Source: Bryopsis sp. KO-2023 (taxonomy: Eukaryota; Chlorophyta; Ulvophyceae; Bryopsidales; Bryopsidaceae). From it: a DNA stretch of 64,000 bases. The stretch covers positions 4,898,001 through 4,962,000 of the forward strand of contig BSYQ01000008.1 of NCBI GenBank assembly GCA_030272585.1, in the 5' to 3' direction. The translations under genes were made by a program, and so were the position numbers. Shown here one piece after another: positions 36,801-48,200 of the stretch (within the stretch, counting starts at the first letter, position 1; each line of letters opens with the position of its first letter). Below the pieces are notes generated by a model, which saw nothing but the letters and a program-made list of their open reading frames with translations, searched no databases and had not been told where the DNA came from.

Positions 36801-38289
36801 CTGCTCAGTGAGGTAACGTCCAAGCGCGGGGAGGAAATCGCTCTCCTTACCATTCCCGAGACCCGAAGCATGCAGTAGTTGTGCAGAGAGCACGGTTCCA
36901 CAACAGACGATGTAGTGTTTGGCCTTGACTCTGATACGCTCATTCCGCAGCATGTTGTGGATGACCGCGTATTCCACCGACTTTTTGTCATCGTCTTCAT
37001 CCTTCATCACCAGCTTTCGGCACAGATGCTGCTCAAGGATCCGGAATGGACGTGCGGTGTTCACATTCATTGATGGCTCAGCTCCCAAGTGAATGCAGCT
37101 TGGCTTCGCGTGAGGACCCAGAACTGTCGCAGTTGACCCCCATTTTAAAAAGGATTGGTTTAGAGCACGCCTTTTCACGGACAAAGGTAACGCCTGGGGG
37201 CGTTTATCCTCTGGGATGGAATCTTTCTCATACTCTTCCCTAAGCGTTTTCATTACTGTCCGGTGCCGAATTGAATCGTTGAAGGCTTCTTGGGTGACGT
37301 CAAAAAGTACTTCAGCACGCTTGTACAGCTCCTCGCGATCTTCATCAGTCACGAGGTTCTCAAGGTCGCCAAGCTCATCCTGGTGCATTCGTGGACACGC
37401 CGCAGTCCAATGCGTTCCCATGCCTCCAACCTAAACACAGATACGTGCTTACACCAAGGCAATCACAACTGTCGGAAAAAAGCAGTCGATCCACATCAGC
37501 CCATGTTAGGCGTGAATGTCGTTTTCACGGTTTTTCTCTGTTGCAGAACAGACACAGATTTGCGCAGCAAACTAGCCCCCTTTTTTTTCGTGGAGTCGTA
37601 CTTCGTCAAAGAAGCCAACAAACGAACTACATACGACGATGGGAACAAAACATCTGCCCTGCGAGGTATTACCTTGTATGTACATCCAGCTCCACTGAGA
37701 TTTTTGTAGGCGTCCTGGTCTGGGTTCTCATTCCATGTAGAGTAATTTTTTTTATAGTCCTCAGCAGAAACGGTGTAAGCATCTGTCCCAAGCGTGGCCA
37801 CGGGCGCTCTGTTCACAGCGATACTGATTGGGTGGAAGTCTGCCTTGATGATGTTGGCGAAGTAGTTCACATCCTTTTGGAAGTATGCCACGTTCTTGAG
37901 ATGCGCTCCTGGAACAGGAGTGCCGGCGTCCCCGACATCCACCACTGCAAGACAGAGAATGCGTGTCAGAATGAGAATCGTGATCCTGAGCACAGACAAA
38001 TAGATATGCCGGATTCGTTTCCGACAGTTTCGTCGTCGAGTCACATAGACAGAACATCATTTTTTCGGTGTAAAAGGATTGGGTCCTGCAGACTACTACA
38101 CTGGAAGAACGGATTTGGCTCGGTGTTGTCAAGAAACACATGTTTTGCCTTTTCCCTGTACGTACTCAAAATCTTGGCACCAGTGCGATCGAGGAGCTCG
38201 CGCGCGAAAACGGCGCCGATAGGACCACTGCCTATGATGAGAACATCGGTATCAAGCTGCCCCAGTTCTTTGTCCGTGTTTTCCGTCAT
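33897..38289 (-). CDS. Pyranose 2-oxidase / aldos-2-ulose dehydratase fusion, copy 1 (one in-frame TGA)
   Basis: Exons 38289-38166, 37944-37673 and 37430-33897 give 1,309 codons. Residues 1 to about 575 match pyranose 2-oxidase: dinucleotide motif GSGPIG (20-25), VGGMGTHW with the His that carries covalent FAD in fungal enzymes (H139), MPQPTFEFEM, FLPGSEPQWMEPG, and the catalytic pair H503 (LHITG) and N546 (NPTLT). Residues from about 590 hold FG-GAP/propeller repeats (DLTNNKYPDI, DINGNGWNDI, DFDRDGNDEI, DFDRNGT), then two cupin-like regions with a metal-type H-x-H...E-x-H (about 1199-1214); this order resembles fungal aldos-2-ulose dehydratase. In fungi the oxidase makes glucosone and H2O2, and the dehydratase converts glucosone to cortalcerone. 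No signal peptide, so probably intracellular. Codon 428 is TGA where copy 2 has CGA (Arg), so the copy may be inactive or the base an error. The first ATG of an alternative start lies 27 bases upstream. Confidence 0.8.
36543..36545 (-). other. Premature in-frame TGA in fusion copy 1
   Basis: The frame reads RLIVDL-stop-WFTS; the paralog at about 45280 reads RLIVDLRWFTS. The change CGA to TGA is a C-to-T transition at a CpG. The 881 codons after it stay open, so the lesion is recent, polymorphic or a sequencing error. Confidence 0.85.
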
Positions 38290-38722
38290 GGTCGCACACT
38301 TGGAAACTCGTGCCAATCCTCCAACGGGAATCTAACTTTGGTTGCCGCAATACTTCTCGCTGGGGCTTACAGGTCTGGTTCAGGCTTTAGTACGAGGCGA
38401 CCGATACTGCCCAGCGTTCGTAAGCTGCGGCACCACAGTAAACAAGCAACACGCTGCACGCCCCGTGTCATCACTAAGAAATTGAATTTGCATGAAATAG
38501 CGCGCCGGAAATATCATTGCCAGCCAAGCCAAGGGGATGAAGTAAGGCGTTCGAATGGAATCATTACAGCGTCACGCGTCTGCATGACGGATGAGGTCTC
38601 GGAATGACACAGTGGTTGCGGCACCTTCATATCGGCTCAACGGAGGGTCTGCTGGGTGCGTGCTGGCAAGCATCAGCTTGGGGGATGTTCTCTCCCCCCC
38701 CCTTTCCCCACATTGATTATCA
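38290..38722. other. Upstream region of fusion copy 1
   Basis: About 300 bases next to the gene align by eye with 48904-49330 upstream of copy 2, so the promoter was duplicated with the gene. A G/C-run (C8) near 38695 precedes the MITE. Confidence 0.5.
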
Positions 38723-38730
38723 TCTATCAT

Positions 38731-39240
38731 CAGGCCACTTTATTTCGGGCACACGCCCGAAACACCAAAAATAGCTTATTTTGGGCCTCAGCCCAACCTT
38801 ATTTTGGGCTTATTTTGGGTAATCTTTTTCCTTCTCAAATTACGTCAATAGGATTAGCTCAGCACAACATATATTGTATCTAGTGTAATTTTTTGTGCGT
38901 ATTAAGTATTGCTTGGGTTTATTTTCTGCATGGACTGATTTTTGCCATCCAATCAGATTGCAAAAGTTAGTCCAGGGAAAAAATTAGGCATTCGCAGAAG
39001 CAAAGCAATGCACAAATAATGCACAAAAAAATGTGTTCAAAACAAATCAGCAACTGTTGTCGACACAAAAAATCTGAAAGCAAGCCTGAACTCATCCCGC
39101 CCCTTGTGTCGGACTACAACCCCAAGTCTTCAAACTCGCCAAAACATTGTGGATCCTCCCCATGCTAATTTCACACCACAATAGGGAGCTTCTTTGCTTT
39201 CGTTGGGAATTCTACGCATTCTACGCATATAATCATATTC

Positions 39241-39274
<34 letters not shown>

Positions 39275-39612
39275 ATTGATGAAATTTCTGCGTGGGCTCA
39301 TCCGATGAGCCGACGAGTCGTTCGCGGTGCTTTAGTTTTTCGAGCACAATTTTTTACATTTTTTCCAAAAAAAAATAGTTCAAGGCAAGAATTACCTTAT
39401 ATAAGGTACTAACAACGAATGCACACACACAAAAAATCCTGAAGTGAAAATCTGTCCTGAGATGGCCATATCCAACTCAGATGTGACAGTGTTAATCATA
39501 TTATTAGAGTACATCTCCAAAAAAATTGAAGTTAATTTTGGGCACAGCCGCAAACCTTATTTCGGGCGCATGTGCCCAAAAAATCGTAAAATGCCCGAAA
39601 TAAAGTGGCCTG
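38731..39612. mobile_element. hAT-like MITE with 8-bp target duplication
   Basis: Perfect 20-bp terminal inverted repeat CAGGCCACTTTATTTCGGGC and its complement, flanked by an exact 8-bp duplication TCTATCAT (38723-38730 and 39613-39620). Subterminal copies of TTATTTTGGGC / TTATTTCGGGC words recur at both ends. No transposase is encoded. It sits between the two duplicated fusion genes. Confidence 0.88.
39242..39273. repeat. (TG)16 microsatellite inside the MITE
   Basis: Uninterrupted TG tract. Confidence 0.95.
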
Positions 39613-39620
39613 TCTATCAT

Positions 39621-41415
39621 CCACGCTGTTTTCCGGTTTCAACTGTTGCGTTAGGACACCCCCCCTGTCGAGCTGGATCGCTCCACTTTTTCCTCTTGTG
39701 TTTTGTAACTCGCGTTTTTTTCTATCTGAGCTAAAGAAAAAAATTATCTTTGGTTCAATTTTTTCTGGCATGTCATCCCCCCTCCCCCCAAAAGAGGAAA
39801 AAGAATAACTGAAAGAAAAAAGAGATGTTTGTGTAATTTACGACCGATATGTAATGAGTGGTGTGGCTTGTATATGTTTACAGTTGTTTTAAACAAATTT
39901 CTTCGGATCGCGACTTGGCAGGTGTTTGAAAAAAATACGGTGATCTGTAAACATGGGTAAGAGAGCTACAAAACTATTTAGTGGAATTGCAGGATGTTCA
40001 AGAATGAAAGGGGCTTTCTGGAACGAAAGATATTCGATATATAATACTGTATTCAGTCCCAGCGCATTCACCTGTCTCGCCACCAATTGTCAAACGAATA
40101 CAAAACCAAATACCTACGAATGTAAAAGATGTTCGTCCAAACTTCAGCATTGCCCGAACGAAAGTTTTGTCCAGACAACAGTGCAAAAAAGCACGGGCGT
40201 TTTCTTTTGGGGAGGAGTGGTGTGATCGGGGAATTGAACTGAAAGAAGAAAGAGGAGTGCGTCCAATTGGTGTTTGCTTTACAGAAATGTTCGCACAGAC
40301 CCAAATCTGTGTTTTAAAAAAAAGGAGTGTGTGTGGTTGGCGTCCAATGATAACGACGAAGAGGGTGCAGAACAAGGACATAGCAAAACCCCAGGGCCCC
40401 TACTTTTTCACCTCCTTACTATAGGCAATAGTTTTCTTGTTGACTGTCGGGAGAGATGAAGGATTTAAGGATTATTCTTTTGTGTCACTTTATATGTGTG
40501 CAACTGTGTAAGGGAGTTAAGTTTTCCCAATCAATTGAAATTTCCATAATGAAATGGTGGTTGCAACTCCACCCGAAACAAGGGCGTATTCTTCCTCTGC
40601 TTCCCAAAATAATGAATTCTCGGATGGACGATTGTGCTGTATAACCTCTGGGGAAAATTGCTCGTTATCTTTTGAAACTTTTTTACTTTACACGAATGTG
40701 TGTTTACGAGGTCGAAACAAACGGGCTGAATTCTTGAAAATAAGAATTGATCAAGGCTGGCAGATTCATCAAAATACAACCCCTCTCTTGGTTTGTAGTA
40801 ACGTGTGTTTACTGTCCCTGTTTTCTTTAGTTTTTTTATTCAAGATATTCTGGAGGTAGGAACTTCAAATATGATATATATAATGAAAGGAAACATGAGA
40901 AACAAGATTTTGTAAGGTGGAAAGAGCACATCATCTTCACCATAACTGGTAACACTATTGACTTGGAAAGTTTACATTCCATTTTCCAAAAAATAAGATC
41001 CCAAAACTCTGATGAACATAGATAAAAAAAACACTATTGTTTCCTCAGCAAAAAAAAAATACAACAAAAAAATAGAGAAAAAAAAAAGAAACACTCCGAT
41101 GTCTTCTCATTTGACCAACATGAAATATATGGGCAACAAAAATAGAAGAAGAAAAAACATCAAACCCAGAAAGATGCATTCTTCAAATGCCGAAAATCTC
41201 CACCCAGCTAATTGACAGGAAAACACCCTGGTTTCTTTTCATAACTGCACTGCTCTGTCTGAACCTTGAATAACCAACGAATACCAGGTTTTCCTGATGA
41301 AGTAACTGACAACACTAAAACCGTAAATTCCCTTTCCAAGATCCCCACATTTTGCTCCACCTGGAGAGGGAAAATGATAAGCCATTGATCAGGCCTTACA
41401 TTTTCAAACCACTGT
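39621..41415. other. Spacer and 3' flank of fusion copy 2
   Basis: No gene seen. From about 40960 it resembles the 3' flank of copy 1, marking the edge of the duplicated segment. Confidence 0.5.
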
Positions 41416-42434
41416 TTACACCCTCGCATTGACAGGGTTAAGTTCAAAAGCAGCCCAGAAGTCATAGCTCTCAGGCCCTTCACTGTCTCCATCGCCCGCT
41501 TTCCATTTGTGACCTCGATACAACACCCCCCCATTATCGTTTCTAACAGGCGTTCCATTTGGTTTCGTTTCCCACAACGCTCCATGTTCGAAGCAACTGG
41601 GCACCACCAGCTTGGCCTGCTCTGGATCCTCTCCCTTTCCAGAGCTAGTGTTGCGGTACATCGCCCCATCTCCTGTTCCATTCACAAGGCAAGCATGGAT
41701 TTCACAGAACGTATCATCTGCGTTCAGTTCGCCATGGTCATGAGTCCGAGCATCCACCCCCTTCCCGGCCAACCAAAACTGCATGTGAGCCAATTTGTCT
41801 TTGCCTTGGTAGAACCAGAAACCGCTCATGTTGTAAAACTCGTCGTCCGTCTCGAAATATTTCTTGGCGTAGTTGTAAAACTTCATCTCTGGACGCTTGC
41901 CATCGACAAGCAACGTCTGAACGTTGAGATCAGGCGCCTCCCCATTGATGGGATTTCGGCCGACCTTTGGCACATCTTCCGTGTCGGGGTTCCAGTTGCG
42001 GATGGGAGTCATAAGCACCAGCACTGTGTCCGAATTAGCCTTCAATGTCCTCGAGTCCGAAAACACCCTCGTGTTCACAACAGTGCCGGGTGTAACACAA
42101 CTGCCACGCTTAATCTCGTCCGGAAGGTCATTCTGTGGTCGCCACGACACTTCACCCTTGATAACTTTGATCATGGTGTCGCTCGGACCACCGGGCAATT
42201 GGATTGTCTCGAATCTGCGGAGGGCTACGAGTTCGAAAGAGAAGCAATGTGCATTCATCAAGAATAAGCGCATGGGCTTCCTAAAGGTTCGTGGAAGTTC
42301 CACCTTCACCTCAACGGTTTCCTCCGGTTGGTCCTTGATGGGAGGGACAATAGATACCTTTATCTCCGCACTGTCAGCTGTGGGGTCAGGGGGAGCGAAG
42401 CTGTTGTAGTACACGTTCACCTCACAAGGTTCCG
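41416..42434 (-). pseudogene. Fusion copy 2, surviving 3' part (cupin end of the dehydratase module)
   Basis: Reading from about 42434 (CEVNVYYNSF) to the stop at 41416, this aligns with the last about 340 residues of copy 1 (EINVYYNGF onwards). It keeps FELVALRRFE, VIKGEVSWRP, THDHGELNADDTFCEIHACL and SCFEHGALWE, including the metal-type H-x-H...E-x-H set. It diverges only at the last residues (NPVNARV against NPAISRFRNY). The open frame runs on upstream into the palindrome array (to 43167), but that sequence is not part of the enzyme. The oxidase C-terminus and most propeller repeats are missing, so the remnant cannot be a full enzyme. Confidence 0.85.
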
Positions 42435-42507
42435 CCTCATAATAGCCCCGAGGCGTGGGCGTTTCCCCGAGGGATCCCCGCGATTTTCGCGTGCCGTCGG
42501 AATGTTT

Positions 42508-42781
42508 GGAGGCTTCGCTTCCACGGAAGCACAAGGCGGAAGCGCGCTTCCAAACCGCTTCCTCGGAAGCGGTGCGCTTCCATATGCTTCCGTGGAAGCG
42601 ACTTCGCTTCCAGCAGCGCTTCCATGGAAGCGGCCTCGCCTCCAGCAGCGCTTCCATGGAAGCGGCCTCGCCTCCAGCAGCGCTTCCATGGAAGCGACCT
42701 CGCCTCCAGCAGCGCTTCCATGGAAGCGACCTCGCCTCCAGCAGCGCTTCCAACCACGCTTCCACTGGAAGCAAGCGTTTC
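42508..42781. repeat. GCTTCC/GGAAGC palindrome array, inner edge
   Basis: Up to five tandem copies of a 32-bp unit built on CGCTTCCATGGAAGCG plus CCTCGCCTCCAGCAG-type spacer (about 42593-42755), with looser copies outside. Each unit is a perfect hairpin stem around CCATGG. The array replaces the enzyme sequence exactly where copy 2 stops matching copy 1. Confidence 0.9.
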
Positions 42782-42789
42782 CATGGTTC

Positions 42790-44890
42790 AATCCATAAAA
42801 CTCCCCAAACCCTCCAAGAGAATAATTTGTATCCCCTGCACGTGTGCACGTGAAGTGGAGTCACGTGTTCAAATGCACATGTCCGACGAAGGCGCAGCAC
42901 TACCAGGTTGGTTGCCCTGCTTCGAATTTGGCTTTGGGACGGGGGCGAGGAATTATTCCGGACAAGACGACACGAGGGTGCGGAGAGGTTGCCACACCCA
43001 AGCGTACCGCGACTGATGAATACTGTCGTAAGTGCATCTATGGAGCCGGAGCCCATTTCGCTCCTGGCGTTGGTGGCGTGGCTGCCGAGCATTTTGGTGG
43101 CCACGTTCCCACCCTGCGAGAATTTGGCTGGGTGCCAGGTGGTATGTCTTGTGTTTTTGGTGTGCAACGTTCAGCCTTCGTTTGATGGTATGTCCTATAC
43201 CTGAACAAGTAGCTCTGGGTTGGAATGAGAATAAAATTTCTTAAAGAACCTCTTGCCGGTGAAAAATAAATAAATGATATGGATTAAAAACAGAGATGGA
43301 GAGAAAGGGCGTGGAAGACATGATTGCGATGCCTGGATTGATCCGGCTTCGCTTGGGGAAATCAGTGTCACGATATCTGGAAGGAAGGTAAACCACAGGA
43401 GCAAGGATGAGAAACTTGTGTGTTGTCCAGTTGAAGTCCTGCTTATATTTTCAGGGGGATGGTTTAATGAAAGCAATCTCAGCCAAGGCCTTGAACTCAG
43501 AGTGAGGTTGACAGTTTCAATAATCCATTGGTCTTGGGCGCTGGATATTGCTGGGCAACAATCTGAACTGGATGGTACATATGCAATGCAGATTGCAATA
43601 CTACAATGTGGACAGGAAGAGCTGAAACGGTCGGAGTCTAAATTCCAGAAAGCTCCACAAATGGCATCACCATCTCTGGCATTGCGGTGGGTGTACTCAA
43701 GTCTGATAGTGAGCTCACAATATTTCAGTATTGTAGTTAATTGTTTGAAAGAATTGATGAATCAGAATTGAATAGAGAAAAGTTTCATAAAAATAAAAAT
43801 CACCATTTGAAAGGACTTACATAAAAAAGGTCTGAAACATTGAAAGACGGCAGAATATAGCATTTTTTTTTAATCGAGTGAATGTCAATGACATCGTAGT
43901 GATAGTGAACCTTTCCACCTGACCATGACAGTGGAATTGCTCCATGGGATTCTAGTGTCCCGTACCATCCTCTCATTTTTTCCAGTTTGTCTCGTGCAAC
44001 ACAGTCATACCAGCGAACGAAAGCCATTTCTTTTTTTTCTCCTTCTACGTGTATCGTGAATAGTAGCCTTAATTGAGCATACCAGTGGACTTCATCTTCA
44101 CCCCGAATAATCACGTTATCGAACCTGGGTCGACCATAAAACATGGGTGTTGCACGCACTGTCTCGATAGGAAAATCTCCTTCTGCAGCTTCTACCACAA
44201 GGGCCAGGTGCTTAGTGGTTCGTATTGTCGCAGGTACCTCTTTTTTCCCCCGAAAACGAAGGATCCCCTCCCCTTCCTCTCCAATTATCGCGAAGGAAAA
44301 AAACGCCCGAAGCGAAAAAAAGGTTTCAGGAAAAACAGGTGAGAAAAAAATAGCGTGTGCTCGAAAAAAATCGGCAGAAACACGGGGGAAGAATCTATTT
44401 TGGGCAGTAGGGAATAATAAAAATAGAAGAATAGGTGGTGAGCTATGAATATTTTATTTCTATTATGTTTAATAAGTTTTTTTCTTTTTTCTGGGGGTGG
44501 TTTGTTTGAATGCTCTCAGAAACTCTTCCGAATTCTGCATTGGACTTTTTGCTTCTCTTTTCTTTTCCATCTTCTAATAACAAAATAAAGGACTTGGATA
44601 TACATGTTGGAACATACATGTGCAGCATGAATGTGACTGCACTTCCAGAAGTGGTCCACAGAAATTCTGTGTTTGCTGCACACTAACAGTTTCCTGGAAA
44701 ATACAAACACAAACACAAAACACAGGAGAACTGCCTATTCATGAATGCTTGGTAGTGTGAGTCAGTTTGGGACTAGTCCTAAAAGAGTGTGCAAGGGACG
44801 CTCTTTGGCGGCGACCCTGGGCTTTTTCGGGTTCGACTCCCAGTGCTCATTAATAACATCAATTAGACGCAAGAAAATTCTTGCAATTTT
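42790..44890. other. Foreign segment between two palindrome arrays in fusion copy 2
   Basis: This sequence has no counterpart in copy 1. It contains a possible transposon-protein fragment (43800-44198) and no complete gene. Together with its bordering arrays it occupies the place of the oxidase C-terminus and the propeller repeats. Confidence 0.6.
43800..44198 (-). pseudogene. Possible transposon-associated protein fragment
   Basis: A 132-residue open frame with a protein-like composition: FYGRPRFDNVIIRGEDEVHW, then an LLFTIHVEGEKKEMAFVRWY stretch, GWYGTLES, and IHSIKKKCYILPSFNVSDLF. The pattern 'AFVRWY ... IHSI ... ILPSF ... FYVSPF' is reminiscent of the C-terminal part of large transposon-encoded proteins (CACTA/Plavaka-like) in fungi and algae. 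That resemblance is from memory and weak. No start context or neighbouring exons were found, so it is called a fragment. Confidence 0.35.
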
Positions 44891-45200
44891 CCCCCAGCAC
44901 GCCCAGTTCCGGCTCGCTTCCAATGGAAGCGAAACTGGAATCCATCGCTTCCACTGGAAACGATCGCTTCCACTGGAAACGATCGCTTCCATTCTCGCCT
45001 CCATCGTGGTTCCATCTTCCGCTTCCGTGGAAGTGAGTGTGGTAGCGACCGCTTCCATGGAAGCAGTCTTGGAAGCGAGCTGTGGGCGTTACAATCGCAC
45101 GCTTCCACGATCGCTTCCGCGGAAGCGATCGGTGCCACACTCATTTCCATGGAAGCGGAAGATGGAACCACGATGGAAGCGACGTTGGAAGCGTGCAAAC
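44890..45200. repeat. GCTTCC/GGAAGC palindrome array, outer edge
   Basis: Repeated hairpins of the forms CGCTTCCACTGGAAACGAT and CGCTTCCATGGAAGCGG, less regular than the inner array. The oxidase frame of copy 2 runs to about 45215 (KFSTKYKD) and then enters this array. Confidence 0.85.
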
Positions 45201-45214
45201 ATTCCGACGGCGCA

Positions 45215-48200
45215 GTATCCTTGTACTTGGTGGAAAACTTGACACGGACATCTTTGTCAGGTTTCACGCTTGTGAACCATCGGAGATCAACGATCAAACG
45301 AGGGTCGACGTTAGGAGCCAGCACGCCATATGCGAACGCGTCGCGGTGAATTTGGCAATGCCAGGGCCTCTTTTCGCTGTATGGGAACCAGCACTTGGGA
45401 TTTTGGCAGGTTTTTACCAGGTGTGTTGGGATCGTAAGCAATTCCCCAGGGGCTGGTTAACAGGGATTCTACGGCCTTTTTACAAGGGTAAGGGTAATCG
45501 TGCTGTCCCTGAATTTTACAGGCCCATAGTCCTGACGTCTCCTCTATATAAGATTTTTTCTTATATATTATTGGGTCGCATGGAGGTTGTAGATTGTCGT
45601 GTCGGTTTACGTTCAGATTTGCAGGCGGGATTTCATGTAGATTTTTCTCCAAATGATCATCTTTTTCTTTTTTGGTTGTTTTGGTTTCATTCTAAGGACC
45701 AGCGTCTGCCCTTTTTTATTTTATGGTTGGATTTTCGAAAGGCGTACGATTCGGTGCAACATAGGCGTTTGTGGGAGACTCTTTATTGTTTTCGTTTTTC
45801 AAAAGCCTATGTGGAGATGTGGCAGTATTTATACGAACATTCTTCTTTCGTTATAAAGGCATCAGTAGGGACTTCGGTACCGATACCTCTTCGGGCCGGG
45901 GTTTTACAAGGTTGTCCAGCAAGTCCTTCTTTATATAATCTGTATCAGGAGCCACTCCAAGATTTATTGAACTCGAGGATTGCTGCTCCTTCCTTGGGTG
46001 GGGAGACCATTCCATGTATGATGTTTGCAGATGATACGGGGATACCAGGACATTGTTGGTCTGGGGTAAAGGAAGTGTTGCAGGTTTTGATTGAATGGGA
46101 ACAATATTCGGGAATTGGTTTAAATTTTTCCAAAACGATTCTGATGGTTTTTTTTCAGCAGCTTATGTCTTCTTCTTTTCATTTTCATGAGCATTCTATA
46201 CCAATTTCAGAGGACCATACATATTTAGGAATTCGGTTATCATCAAGTTCTCATCATCCTTTTTTGTCGCATATTGATTATGTTTTAGCACAGTGTCGGA
46301 AAGCAATGGGGTTTGTTTTGTCGCGTCTTTTTGCTCTGAAAATTGAGGATCCAAAAGTAGCATACAATCTTTTTAAGGTGTATGTTTTGGGCAGTATAGG
46401 ATATGGGTTTCCTATTTGGGGTCCATTCCTAACAGTTTCTCAGTGGCGTTTGTTGGAAGCAATTCATCTCCAGTTTATGAGAAGTATCCTCCGTTTGCCT
46501 CGATATACGCCAAAGGAGGTTCTGTACGGGGAATTAGGGTGTTATCCATTAGAATTAGCACTTTGGTCGCAATTGTGCCGATATTGGAACAAGTTGGTTG
46601 GGTTATCAGTTGATCGATTGCATGGAAGATTGTTTTGTTGGGGTTTTGATCAATATCACGCATCTCGATCTTCTTGGTTTGGGCGTATTTTGGGTTTTTT
46701 CAGACGGTTTTGGCCGGAGAAGATATTTTCTTCTACGACTTTGGTGGACATTTCGGAATTTCAGCGTCGTTATAAAGCTATGCATGCTGAACATGTTTTC
46801 GGTTCATCTGCATCTCGAGTTATATCTTGGTATCGGCATATTAAGTTTTCCCTCAGATTTGAACGGTATTTGACAACTTTAAAACCAACTTCTCTTCGGG
46901 TTTTCTTTACTCGTTTTCGTTGTGGTATTCATTTCTTGGAAGTGGAAGTGGGACGATATAATGGTGTACCAAGGGAAAACAGGATTTGTCGGTTGTGTCG
47001 GTCCGCGGTGGAAGATGAACGGCATTTTCTTTTTGAATGTCCTTTTTATTCTTCCTTTCGTTCTTTGCATTCAGATGTTTTTCGATGGGCTAATCCCAAG
47101 GATCTTTTTAGTAGGGTGCCATCGGGCAAATTAGCTTTAGTTATCAGCAAAATGGCTTCAATACGTTCAGCAGGTTTACAATCCTAAGGTTTTTGTTTTG
47201 TTTTTGTTTTTTTTTTTTGTTTTTGTTTTTCTCTTTCTTTTCTTTCCTTTTTGTCTTTGTTCCAGCATCATAGAGGGTGATGGCTCTCTTTTGCTGTGGG
47301 TTGTAATTATGATTATGACTACGGAACCAGCACTGGGGATCACCATCACCATGTGGTATTGGAATTGGGTCTTCAGGGTGTTCATCGTTGTGCTGTGCCA
47401 CTTCGTCCGGGTAGTCTTCCCTGATACCCTCAACAATGGACCGCTTCATCACCACTTGACAGAAGGCGAGAGGCTGCTCAGTGAGGTAACGTCCAAGCGC
47501 GGGGAGGAAATCGTCATCCTCACCATTTCCGAGACCCGAAGCATGCAATAGTTGTGCAGAGAGCACGGTTCCACAACAGACGATGTAGTGTTTGGCCTTG
47601 ACTCTGATACGCTCATTCCGCAGCATGTTGTGGATGACTGCGTATTCCACCGACTTTTTGTCATCGTCTTCATCCTTCATCACCAGCTTTCGGCACAGAT
47701 GCTGCTCAAGGATCCGGAATGGACGTGCGGTGTTCACGTTCAATGATGGCCCAGCCCCCAAGTGAATGCAGCTTGGCTTCGCGTGAGGACCCAGAATGGT
47801 CGCAGTCGATCCCCAGTTCAAGAAGGATTGGTCACGAGTACGCCTTTTCACGGACAAAGGTAACGCCTGGGGGCGATAAGCCTTTGGGATGTCTTCACGC
47901 TCATACTCTTCCGCAAGCGTGTCCCTTACTGTCCGATGTCGAATTGAAGTGTCGAAGGCTTCTTGGGTGACATCGTAGAGTACTTCCGCACGCTTGTACA
48001 GCTTTTCACGGTCTTCATCGGACACGAGGTGCTCAAGGTCGCCAAGCTCACCCTGGTGCATTCGTGGACACGCCGCTGTCCAGTGCGTACCCATGCCTCC
48101 AACCTAAACACAGATACATGCTTACACCAAGGCAATCACAACAATAGAAAAAGAAAGAGAACTGTCGAGCGGCGCAGGCCCAAGGCACCTTGGGAGTGAA

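Noticed and set aside
33999-38335. Long + strand frames opposite fusion copy 1 (for example 36081-36878 and 37391-38335)
   Set aside because: They are shadows of the - strand coding sequence, with no start context, domains or splice sites of their own.
42328-43185. Several Ser/Ala/Trp-Lys-Arg-rich frames over the palindrome array
   Set aside because: Frames stay open on both strands only because the 32-bp repeat lacks stops; the proteins are pure repeat translation.
44800-44855. tRNA-like T-arm (GGGTTCGACTCCC) upstream of the outer palindrome array
   Set aside because: Stem pairing is imperfect and no matching acceptor or anticodon arm could be drawn. It may be a tRNA-derived SINE remnant, but this is unsupported.
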